Of a stretch of 40,920 bases of DNA, positions 1-5,333 are shown one piece after another. The DNA comes from an uncultured Chlorobiaceae bacterium (GTDB taxonomy: Bacteria > Bacteroidota > Chlorobiia > Chlorobiales > Chlorobiaceae). The notes beneath the pieces are model-generated. The model searched no databases. It was not told the origin of the DNA and saw only the letters and a list, made by a program, of their open reading frames with translations. The stretch's first letter is position 1; every line of letters starts with the position of its first letter. A program made the position numbers and the translations under genes. The stretch is taken from positions 1 through 40,920 of the forward strand of contig CAIVSG010000203.1 in NCBI GenBank assembly GCA_903908555.1, in the 5' to 3' direction.

Positions 1-121
1 AATATGCCATGAATTCCCGGAGGTACGATTCGCCACAACTCAAGGCAGGAGCCGTATGCGGTAGTCCCGCAAGTACGGATCTGTGCGGGGGGTGTTGGGT
101 AACTGGCATCCCTACCGCGAC
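1..121 (+). ncRNA. Group II intron 3' end (domains V and VI)
   Basis: This is the tail of a self-splicing group II intron ribozyme entering from the left edge. Domain V is about 49-83: GAGCCGTA pairs with TACGGATC, and the inner GCGG pairs with CCGC, with the AGC catalytic triad at 50-52. Domain VI is about 84-121: GCGG-GG-GGTG pairs with CATC-CC-CCGC and leaves an unpaired A at 114. That A lies seven bases before a 3' end of the AY type (AC at 120-121), the usual branch-point geometry. The intron-encoded protein, if any, lies outside the window. The sequence after 121 would be the 3' exon. What is seen is the fold; splicing activity is not shown. Confidence 0.82.
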
Positions 122-180
122 TCTTATCGTACAGTAGCTCCGCGTCCCTCGAAGCTTGGCGTGTTCAACAGGGGATAGAC

Positions 181-255
181 CTGCCCACTGCCAACTGCCC
201 ACTGCCAACTGCCCACTGCCAACCATTCTTTCTTCGCTCAGCCCTCAGCCCTAAG
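181..255 (+). repeat. Composite heptamer repeat module R1
   Basis: Six 7-base units of the CTGCC(A/C)A type occupy 181-222. A short T-rich spacer follows, then CTCAGCC units at 236-255. This is the first of seven same-orientation modules in the first 3.7 kb. They resemble the short tandemly repeated repetitive (STRR) heptamers known from cyanobacteria. No coding potential. Confidence 0.85.
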
Positions 256-315
256 AAAAAGTATCAGAACGTATTATATTTCAGCAAATACTTTTCGAAT
301 GATAGAATCAGTAGA

Positions 316-501
316 ATGAGAGAAGCTGTAATATATCCTGGCGAAGATGGGTACTGGATAGCAGAGTGCCCCAGCCTCCCGGGTTGTATATCGCAGGGCA
401 CTTCAAGGGAAGATGCCATAGTGAATATTCGCGAAGCCATTCAAGGTTATATTTCAACTTTGGAGCAAGATGAATTGGCAGTTCCCCTAGAAACTTTTTA
501 A
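316..501 (+). CDS. HicB-family antitoxin, orphan
   Basis: This 61-residue protein has the HicB / DUF1902 signature: a beta strand with YPGEDGYWIAECPSLPGC (residues 7-24), then SQGTSREDAIVNIREAI and a helical end. HicB proteins neutralise HicA mRNA-interferase toxins and often repress their own promoter. No HicA-like (YcfA) ORF is present on either side, and the neighbours are repeat modules. It lacks the usual C-terminal DNA-binding extension but falls in the range of short HicB-like proteins. It is therefore probably an orphan left after loss of the toxin, or a stand-alone HicB-like protein. The only reasonable start is ATG 316. Confidence 0.8.
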   Translation: MREAVIYPGEDGYWIAECPSLPGCISQGTSREDAIVNIREAIQGYISTLEQDELAVPLETF

Positions 502-540
502 ACAATGCTCATTGCAATATGACCCAACTTCCCAAAGTTT

Positions 541-609
541 CGCTCAGCACTGAAAATATTGCCAAATGCCAACTGTTTTCACTTTCTTTGCTCAGCACTT
601 TCTTTCCTT
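541..609 (+). repeat. Heptamer repeat module R2 (degenerate)
   Basis: Degenerate copies of both heptamers, ending in GCTCAGCACTTTCTTTCC, in the same order and orientation as the other modules. The module lies between the HicB gene and the next antitoxin and ends 14 bases before the latter's ATG. Confidence 0.7.
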
Positions 610-623
610 TAACTATCTGAATA

Positions 624-881
624 ATGCACGCTTATAGAACCCATGTTGTTATAGTCGATCCCGACAACACTGTACTTAAAGGCTTGCCCTTCCGAGTTGG
701 GCAATGCGTTGAAGTTCTTTTGTTGGAAGAAAAGGAAGATTCTTTAATGAAAAACTTGGTAACAGATATCTCCGAGAAGGCTTGGCTAAATGGTGTTGCA
801 ACAAACCCGGCTTTTGATTTTTTAACTGATACTGATGAGGATGTTTATACTTTTGCAGATGGAAAGTCATTGAAACCATGA
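624..881 (+). CDS. Putative antitoxin of a PemK/MazF module
   Basis: This 85-residue acidic protein has an N-terminal beta-rich part (HVVIVDPDNTVLKGLPFRVG, then VEVLLL) and a flexible acidic C-terminal half, a layout common in antitoxins that thread their tail into a MazF-type toxin. Its stop overlaps the toxin start (ATGA at 878-881), which indicates translational coupling. I recognise no precise family, so the role rests mainly on the toxin next door. Because that toxin carries a frameshift, this antitoxin may now have no active partner. Confidence 0.65.
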   Translation: MHAYRTHVVIVDPDNTVLKGLPFRVGQCVEVLLLEEKEDSLMKNLVTDISEKAWLNGVATNPAFDFLTDTDEDVYTFADGKSLKP

Positions 882-1241
882 GAGGGAAAATCGTACTGTT
901 GCCATTTCCGTTTGACGACTTTTCAGCGAACAAAAGTTCGGCCGGCACTTTGCTTGACTGATGCAATCGGACCCCACGAACATGTGGTGGTAGCTTTTAT
1001 CAGTAGCAAACTTCCCGTACAGCCTGAAAAACACGATTTAATCATGTGTCAAGAAGATAAGGAATTTACCGTAACAGGTTTACGTGTTGATTCAGTATTG
1101 AAAATCAACAGAATGGTAACCATCACGGCAAAACTTATCCTTAGAGAATTGGGAACAGTATCCGGCAAGTATATACAAAGTATCGAGAAACACCTCTCCG
1201 AACTGTTTCAGATTAACGCAACACCCAATCCCAAACAATGA
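878..1241 (+). pseudogene. PemK/MazF-family toxin, frameshifted
   Basis: PemK/MazF toxins are endoribonucleases. Reading from ATG 878 gives MRGKIVLLPFPFDDFSANK, the classic N-terminus of the family, but the family continuation TKVRPALCLTD lies in the next frame. Removing one A near 929-930 joins them into a 120-residue protein (DDFSATKVRPALCL) that then runs open to 1241. ATG 878 is the right start because it overlaps the antitoxin stop. The shorter open frame from TTG 912 would lack the first strands. The gene is probably inactive unless +1 slippage at the A run or a sequencing error is involved. Confidence 0.8.
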
Positions 1242-1265
1242 AAGTTTTTCAACAATCCGAGAATT

Positions 1266-1451
1266 ATGAACATGGATAAGCTTTTAATAAACAAGGTAAT
1301 GCAAATGCCTCCCATTCAACGAGTTGCATTGGCAGAGTTACTCCTCGCAAGTATCGATAATGAAGAGGAAGAAATCCGCCAATCATGGATAAACGAAGCC
1401 AATGAGAGAATGAAAGCAGTAGAAGAGGGTCGCTCGAAACTTCATTGCTAA
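1266..1451 (+). CDS. TIGR02574-type addiction module antidote, C-truncated
   Basis: This 61-residue protein matches the small 'addiction module component' family: a helical N-terminus with MPPIQRVALAELLLASID, an acidic EEEE stretch, then W...EANERMKAVEEGRSK. Full members run about 10 residues beyond the GRxK motif and are usually followed by a RelE/ParE toxin. Here the ORF stops after KLHC at 1451, and the next sequence is the back half of an unrelated DUF4258 toxin. The natural end and the cognate toxin therefore seem to have been deleted. The start is ATG 1266; MDKL at 1272 is an alternative. Confidence 0.65.
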   Translation: MNMDKLLINKVMQMPPIQRVALAELLLASIDNEEEEIRQSWINEANERMKAVEEGRSKLHC

Positions 1452-1642
1452 CAGGAGATCTTATTGAGACATATCCTACAGATAAACCATATTCAAGTTA
1501 TCTCATTACAGGAATTGATGGTTTGGAAGTATTTCATGTTGTCGTAGCTTTAGATGAAAATAGTGGAATTTGTTATATTATTACAGCGTACAGGCCTGAT
1601 TTGAAGCATTTTGAGTCCGATTTAAAAACCAGAAGAACATGA
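1430..1642 (+). pseudogene. DUF4258 toxin remnant (N-terminus missing)
   Basis: The frame encodes SLLTGDLIETYP, YSSYLI, HVVVALDE and ICYIITAYRPD, the C-terminal half of DUF4258 proteins, which are putative RNase-like TA toxins. The usual front half of about 40 residues, with its conserved His/Arg, is absent. In-frame sequence instead runs back into the previous antidote gene, whose stop is at 1451. The only start candidate, TTG 1445, gives 65 residues. The stop TGA at 1640-1642 falls in the first bases of the downstream 44-bp repeat. The cognate YgiT-type antitoxin gene follows, a common pairing for this family. Confidence 0.65.
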
Positions 1643-1770
1643 CTTCGCTCAGCACTCAGCACTCAAAAGACTGCCAACTATTATGACTTCACTCAGCACT
1701 CAGCACTCAAAAGACTGCCAACTATTATGACTTCACTCAGCACTCAGCACTCAGCACTCAGCACTACCAA
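1639..1770 (+). repeat. Heptamer module R3 with a 44-bp tandem duplication
   Basis: Two full 44-bp units begin at 1639 and 1683, and a third, partial unit begins at 1727. Each starts ATGACTTC(A/G)CTCAGCACTC and ends AAAAGACTGCCAACTATT. The third continues into extra CAGCACT heptamers and a final CCAACTGCC that merges with the YgiT gene. Each unit carries an ATG, and the last of these opens the YgiT reading frame. Confidence 0.9.
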
Positions 1771-1990
1771 CTGCCCTTTGTGCGGAGGCGACAAAGCACC
1801 AGGCAAAACAACAATGACGGTTGAGCTTGGTTACGGTATTGTCGTAATCAGAGATGTTCCCGCTAAAGTCTGTGCGCTATGTGGAGCTGATTGGATTGAC
1901 GATGCCATTGCAGGGAAGATTGAAAACATCGTAGAAGAAGCCCGAAAAAAACACAGTCAAATGGAAGTTATCAGCCTAAAAGCCAGCTAA
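1727..1990 (+). CDS. YgiT/MqsA-type zinc-finger antitoxin
   Basis: Residues from about 16 on carry two zinc-binding pairs, CPLCGG and CALCGA, separated by a beta-rich stretch (GYGIVVIRDVPAKVC). A helical tail (IENIVEEARKKH) and a VISLKAS end follow. This is the YgiT-type zinc-finger domain found in MqsA-like and DUF4258-linked antitoxins. The first 15 residues (MTSLSTQHSALSTTN) are translated heptamer repeat. The original start seems to have been overwritten, and the only in-frame ATG lies in the repeat unit at 1727. The partner would be the truncated DUF4258 toxin upstream. Confidence 0.75.
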   Translation: MTSLSTQHSALSTTNCPLCGGDKAPGKTTMTVELGYGIVVIRDVPAKVCALCGADWIDDAIAGKIENIVEEARKKHSQMEVISLKAS

Positions 1991-2000
1991 CCCAATCGTT

Positions 2001-2098
2001 CATTTGCCAACTGTTTTATCTTCGACTGCCAACTGCCAACTGCCAACTGACTTCTCTTCCCTCAGCCCTCAGCACTCAGCACTATCTTTCCCCCCCCT
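2001..2098 (+). repeat. Heptamer repeat module R4
   Basis: Four CTGCCAA-type units (to about 2049), a spacer, CTCAGCCCTCAGCACTCAGCACT, and a TATCTTTCCCCCCC tail. The tail overlaps the last codons of the minus-strand RelE/ParE toxin, whose stop codon TAG reads from the repeat. Confidence 0.85.
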
Positions 2099-2375
2099 CT
2101 CGTTTTAGATTTCGGTAAAAGTTCTCATGTGAACCCAGAAGAAGGAGCTTCCGAGTGGCAGTATCATATTCGTAAGCCAACAGAGTCATTTGACCTATGC
2201 ACTTGAACTTATAAACAAAAACACCCGCAAGATCACCTTTCTTTTGCTCCCCAATAGTAGGATCCTTCACTATCTCAGCAATAGCATCATCAACATCAGC
2301 TTTTTGATTGGAATGCAGGCGTTTATAGGTACGCCGAAAGAGGTTGCTTTGAAGAACCTCAACATCATGGTTCAT
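2082..2375 (-). CDS. RelE/ParE-family toxin
   Basis: This 97-residue protein has the RelE/ParE layout: SNLFRRTYKRLHSNQKADVDDAIAEIVKDPTIGEQKKGDL, then a beta sheet with VFVYKF, QMTLLAYEY and LLLLGSHENFYRNLK. RelE-type members cleave ribosome-bound mRNA and ParE-type members poison gyrase; the sequence alone does not decide which. Its ATG shares a base with the TGA of the upstream antitoxin (TGATG), so the pair is coupled. The last residues (EGGER) and the stop are encoded by a repeat-module tail, so the natural C-terminus may have been altered. Confidence 0.8.
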   Translation of the reverse strand: MNHDVEVLQSNLFRRTYKRLHSNQKADVDDAIAEIVKDPTIGEQKKGDLAGVFVYKFKCIGQMTLLAYEYDTATRKLLLLGSHENFYRNLKREGGER

Positions 2376-2602
2376 CAGGAGCGCTTACCCTCAGGAATAA
2401 ACGTTGTTACCTGAGACTTATCTTCTGCCCGGGCCACCAGTAAATCGCGGACAAAATCAATCGGCATATCAGGATTATCCAGTGCAGCTCTTCCAATCAT
2501 CGCCCAAAACTCAATCTGACCGGCAATTGAACGATGCTCCGCCTTAGCCTGAGCCCGTGCTTGCCTATATAAAATATCATCAATCCGTACCGGCATTCCC
2601 AT
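2375..2602 (-). CDS. ParD-like antitoxin
   Basis: This 75-residue protein begins MGMPVRIDDILYRQARAQAK and continues EHRSIAGQIEFWAMIGRAALDNPD, the ribbon-helix-helix pattern of ParD-like antitoxins, with a C-terminal toxin-binding tail (LLVARAEDKSQVTTFIPEG). I chose ATG 2602 rather than the longer frame from 2695: the conserved ParD-like sequence starts there, an AGGA ribosome site sits six bases upstream, and the longer start would read through the operator palindrome. It overlaps the toxin gene start by one base. Autorepression through the palindrome at 2622-2641 is expected. Confidence 0.8.
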   Translation of the reverse strand: MGMPVRIDDILYRQARAQAKAEHRSIAGQIEFWAMIGRAALDNPDMPIDFVRDLLVARAEDKSQVTTFIPEGKRS

Positions 2603-2621
2603 AATAGTCCTTTGTAATAAA

Positions 2622-2641
2622 TTTACTACAAAAGTAGTAAA
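2622..2641 (-). promoter_or_regulatory. Operator palindrome of the ParD-like/RelE pair
   Basis: TTTACTAC-AAAA-GTAGTAAA is a perfect 8+8 inverted repeat with a 4-base spacer. It lies 20 bases upstream of the antitoxin ATG on the minus strand. Ribbon-helix-helix antitoxins usually bind such sites to repress their own operon. The palindrome is seen; binding is inferred. Confidence 0.65.
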
Positions 2642-2783
2642 TCGCGAATAATTAAACAACCCAATATTTATAAAGCACCACTCATCTCCTCCCACCCCCC
2701 ACTTATTCCAATAATTCCGAGCCTATAACTCCTATCAGCCCAATCTTACCTATAGCCCCCATTCCCCCTCTCTAAACTCGTGC

Positions 2784-2820
2784 ATTTTGTCATCCCGACA
2801 CGGAGTGAGGGATCTATCTT
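2784..2820 (+). repeat. Dispersed GTCATCCCGAC...GAGGGATCT repeat
   Basis: A stretch reading GTCATCCCGACACGGAGTG followed by AGGGATCTATC resembles a repeat family scattered between genes of many environmental bacteria, often mis-called as short 'HFVIPTRSEGS' proteins. It lies directly against heptamer module R5. The short ORFs here (2780-3034 and 2787-3125) are repeat translations or antisense to the HTH gene and are not called. Confidence 0.5.
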
Positions 2821-2826
2821 TCTTTT

Positions 2827-2893
2827 ACTGCCCACTGCCCACTGCCCACTGCCAACTACCAACTACTCTTGCTTTCACTCAGCACTTTCTTTC
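2827..2893 (+). repeat. Heptamer repeat module R5
   Basis: About four CTGCC(C/A)A units, degenerate CTACCAA units, a spacer TCTTGCTTTC, and a single CTCAGCACTTTCTTTC tail. The last bases form the stop codon of the minus-strand HTH gene. Confidence 0.8.
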
Positions 2894-3260
2894 ACCCGAT
2901 TATTACGAGCCCATCCTTCTCAAAACCCTCTGCCTTATTCCATGGCATCGGCTTCCGCCTGCCATACCTCTCCGGTCGAGTACGTTCCAGATACCATGCG
3001 CAGGCTTTCCAGTTTTTTTTGCCTGCCGCCATGATGATTCGAAGGTGAGCCAGCTCGTTCAGCGCCAGAGCCTGGGGTACCCCCTCAAAAAGCTCTTGCT
3101 GCAGGCTCTTCACCCCACTCTCTAAATCCTTTTTCCCCTGATCTCTCCATAAATAATAAGTCTTCCGGCTGATACCCGCAGCATAACAGGCGCTATCAAT
3201 GGTCATTCCCTCACCAATAAACTCCAGTAAAATGTCAATTCTTGCTTGATGTAATTTCAT
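2892..3260 (-). CDS. Phage-type HTH protein (terminase-small-subunit-like)
   Basis: This 122-residue protein has a helix-turn-helix at about residues 18-40 (MTIDSACYAAGISRKTYYLWRD) and a C-terminal CAWYLERTRPERYGRR motif. That combination is typical of phage terminase-small-subunit-like and related homeodomain-like proteins, which bind phage DNA or regulate. No large terminase, portal or other phage gene is nearby, so it is a solitary remnant or a domesticated regulator. The start ATG 3260 is well placed. The stop falls exactly in the tail of repeat module R5, so the 3' end may have been trimmed. Confidence 0.6.
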   Translation of the reverse strand: MKLHQARIDILLEFIGEGMTIDSACYAAGISRKTYYLWRDQGKKDLESGVKSLQQELFEGVPQALALNELAHLRIIMAAGKKNWKACAWYLERTRPERYGRRKPMPWNKAEGFEKDGLVIIG

Positions 3261-3468
3261 TGTATCAACGTGTTGTTAATTAAGAATAAATCCCTATCTT
3301 GTCATTATAAAAGCTACGTAAAATATCCGTGAATAAAAATGCATATATAACAATAAATTGCTATTTAAGTGACAAAAACACGGGTTGAGTGTGTAATTTG
3401 TCCATTTTCCTAACCCAAATAAGTGTATATTCTACCCATAAGCTCGTTCTGAACTCATCACAGATTTA

Positions 3469-3540
3469 TGCCAACTGCCAACTGCCAACTGCCAACTATT
3501 CTCTTTCTTAACTCAGCACTCAGCACTTTCTTTCCCCCCG
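3469..3540 (+). repeat. Heptamer repeat module R6
   Basis: Four TGCCAAC units, a spacer TATTCTCTTTCTTAA, two CTCAGCA units, and a CTTTCTTTCCCCCC tail: a textbook copy of the composite module. Confidence 0.85.
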
Positions 3541-3601
3541 CCCCCAAACCCCAATTTTTCATATCTTAACCAAGCCCAAAAAACTGTTTTTATATTCTCT
3601 T

Positions 3602-3702
3602 AACTCAGCACTCAGCACTCAGCACTCAGCACTCAGCACTCAGCACTCAGCACTCAGCACTCAGCACTTTCTTTCTCAGCACTTAAAAGACTGCCAACTA
3701 TA
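3602..3702 (+). repeat. Heptamer repeat module R7 (longest CAGCACT array)
   Basis: About nine uninterrupted CAGCACT heptamers from 3604 to 3668. A TTTCTTTC tail, one further CTCAGCACT and AAAAGACTGCCAACTAT follow, the last matching the end of the 44-bp unit of R3. It ends seven bases before the ATG of the YdcF-like gene. Confidence 0.9.
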
Positions 3703-3708
3703 GATTTC

Positions 3709-4476
3709 ATGATTCTTCTTTTCAACAAAATCCTCCCCATCCTCCTCCTTCCCATAGGATTCACCCTCCTCTGCCTCCTCGCCGGTCTTCTCCTGCGCAA
3801 AAAGCTGTTCCTCTGGACAGGTCTTCTGGTACTCGCACTGTTCAGTCTCCCCATCGTAAGTGATCCGCTAATGCGACAGGTCGAAGGCCCACTCAGGCGA
3901 GCACCGGTCAGTGCCGTCGGTAAAGCAGATGCCATTGTGGTGCTCAGTGGAATGCTTCAACAGATTAAAAACGCACCAGTGGGCGAGTGGGGTGATGCTG
4001 TTGATCGGTTTGAAGGAGGCATCGACCTTTTTAAAGCAGGCAAAGCCCCTGTTATCGTCTTTACCCGTGGCCAGATTCCATGGCACACTAGCGTTACTCC
4101 TGAAGGTGACCTATTGGCCAGAAGGGCTATGCTGCTCGGTGTTCCAAATCATGCGATCCGTTTAACCGCATCAGTGGGCAATACCGCAGAAGAAGCCGTA
4201 GCTGCTGCAAAGTTGCTCGGTGTTGGAAATGGTAGCGCAAAGACTGTTATTCTTGTTACAAGCGCCTATCATATGCCGAGGGCTCGTTTTCAATTTGAAC
4301 AGGCAGGCTTTAAGGTTATTCCCTTCAGGGTGGATTATCACACGGATGATACTCCTGAGGTAACAGTTTTAAGTTATCTCCCCAATGCAGAATCGCTAGC
4401 TAAATCAGAAACAGCTTTGCGTGAAGTGATCGGTTGGCTATTTTATCGTGCCAAAGGATTTCTTAAAATCCCATAG
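3709..4476 (+). CDS. YdcF/SanA/ElyC-family envelope protein (DUF218)
   Basis: This 255-residue inner-membrane protein has two N-terminal hydrophobic helices (about 5-28 and 33-50) separated by RKKLF. A DUF218 domain follows: ADAIVVLSG near residue 73, FTRGQ, LGVPNHAIRLTASVGNTAEEA and VILVTSAYHMPRARFQFEQAGF. ElyC and SanA relatives act in envelope integrity and lipid-carrier or peptidoglycan homeostasis; the exact chemistry is unresolved. The start ATG 3709 follows repeat R7 almost directly, so the native upstream region may have been replaced. A later Met is unlikely because it would remove the first membrane helix. Confidence 0.85.
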   Translation: MILLFNKILPILLLPIGFTLLCLLAGLLLRKKLFLWTGLLVLALFSLPIVSDPLMRQVEGPLRRAPVSAVGKADAIVVLSGMLQQIKNAPVGEWGDAVDRFEGGIDLFKAGKAPVIVFTRGQIPWHTSVTPEGDLLARRAMLLGVPNHAIRLTASVGNTAEEAVAAAKLLGVGNGSAKTVILVTSAYHMPRARFQFEQAGFKVIPFRVDYHTDDTPEVTVLSYLPNAESLAKSETALREVIGWLFYRAKGFLKIP

Positions 4477-4490
4477 CGTATTATGGCCTT

Positions 4491-4709
4491 TTAAGCGGAT
4501 AGTTTTTGAGTGTCGAGCGGTAATTTATTGAGAATCAACTCGTTGAGATTGATTTTCTTTCGGGCGTTGTCAATATCAATCCCGACTATTGATCCTTCTT
4601 GGTCGTAGTCGAGTACTATGCCTTCAGATATCTCAATACTGTCAGCACTTTCACGTTCTGAAAGTTCGATATATAAGGAATCGGTATCCGGGTAATAATT
4701 AATCTTCAT
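4491..4709 (-). CDS. DUF2283 protein
   Basis: This 72-residue protein begins MKINYYPDTDSLYIELSE and continues ISEGIVLDYDQEGSIVGIDIDNARK, the DUF2283 signature. Such genes are often found beside DUF4258 toxins and may act as antitoxins. Here no partner is adjacent, although a truncated DUF4258 frame lies about 3 kb away. It is convergent with the YdcF-like gene, with a 14-base gap. Orphan status is seen; the antitoxin role is inferred from the family. Confidence 0.8.
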   Translation of the reverse strand: MKINYYPDTDSLYIELSERESADSIEISEGIVLDYDQEGSIVGIDIDNARKKINLNELILNKLPLDTQKLSA

Positions 4710-4862
4710 CTTTGAAAGAAAGAATGGTTATCAGTTACCTTACAAAGGTAGAGAAATCAGTAATGTTATCAAAGATCAAGACAGGGCTAAGCGGGTGCTC
4801 TCCTGAAGTTGCGATGACAAGGGCTTTTGCCAAGGCGGATTTTAACCAATAATGGATGTTGC

Positions 4863-5312
4863 ATGAAAAAGGGTTATGGTATTGTTCTGGTTTTCCTCTT
4901 ACTGATTCTGAACACCCCGGTATGGGCCGAGGACTACAAGAATGTTGAGGTGAGCAAGGTTCTTGTTTCATCGGTAACAACTAACGGCACTCCGCTCAAA
5001 TATCTGCAAACGGCCCAACCGGAAGTAACGGTGCTTGTCGTCCATGTTCCTCCTGGTGGTTCAACCGGCTGGCACCGGCATCCAGTACCTGTTTATGCCT
5101 ACATGCTTGAAGGGACGCTTAACGTCGAAATTAAAGGCGGTCAAACCTCTATATTTAAAAAGGGTGACGCGATACTTGAAGTGATGAATACCCTGCATAA
5201 CGGATATAATTCAGGGAGTGAAACTGCAACTCTTGTGGTATTTTACACTGGAGCATTTGGAGTTTCAAACGTACTGAAGGAAAAGGCTGAGGCAATTCCC
5301 GCCCGGCCTTGA
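4863..5312 (+). CDS. Periplasmic single-domain cupin
   Basis: The mature domain is a small cupin. The metal-binding first motif is PPGGSTGWHRHPVPVYAYMLEG, with two His and a downstream region EVMNTLHNGYNSG supplying another His. The start ATG 4863 gives a 149-residue protein with a clear signal peptide (MKKGYGIVLVFLLLILNTPVWA, cleavage before EDYKN). The longer frame from TTG 4827 would put charged residues before it. Cupins of this type are found in periplasmic oxidoreductase-like or sugar-binding roles; the substrate is unknown. The FtsA gene follows 21 bases downstream and may be co-transcribed. Confidence 0.8.
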   Translation: MKKGYGIVLVFLLLILNTPVWAEDYKNVEVSKVLVSSVTTNGTPLKYLQTAQPEVTVLVVHVPPGGSTGWHRHPVPVYAYMLEGTLNVEIKGGQTSIFKKGDAILEVMNTLHNGYNSGSETATLVVFYTGAFGVSNVLKEKAEAIPARP

Positions 5313-5333
5313 TTGGAATATCTTTTTTAAATC

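Larger units (their letters stand above)
3261..3708. other. Non-coding stretch with AT-rich DNA and repeats
   Basis: I see no gene here. Positions 3261-3460 are AT-rich and contain GAGTGTGTAATTTGTC at 3387-3402, which recurs inverted at 37319-37334. Heptamer modules R6 and R7 fill most of 3469-3702. Confidence 0.6.

Noticed and set aside
912..1241. An intact toxin starting at TTG 912
   Set aside because: It would lack the conserved MRGKIVLLPFPFDD N-terminus, which sits in another frame and overlaps the antitoxin stop.
316..2695. An integron cassette array carrying TA genes
   Set aside because: No attC-like 57-141-base hairpin sites or integrase are visible, and genes lie on both strands.
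2780..3125. Two overlapping plus-strand ORFs (MHFVIPTRSEGS... and the next frame)
   Set aside because: They translate dispersed and heptamer repeats and run antisense to the HTH gene, whose HTH motif is real.
2892..3260. A prophage, suggested by the terminase-like HTH protein
   Set aside because: No other phage gene, integrase or attachment repeat is present nearby.
181..3702. A CRISPR array made of the heptamer repeats
   Set aside because: Units are 7 bases, directly abutting, with no unique spacers of 25-40 bases, and no cas genes are present.
4735..4980. Minus-strand 81-residue ORF over the cupin start
   Set aside because: It is antisense to a recognised signal peptide and cupin and has no family resemblance.
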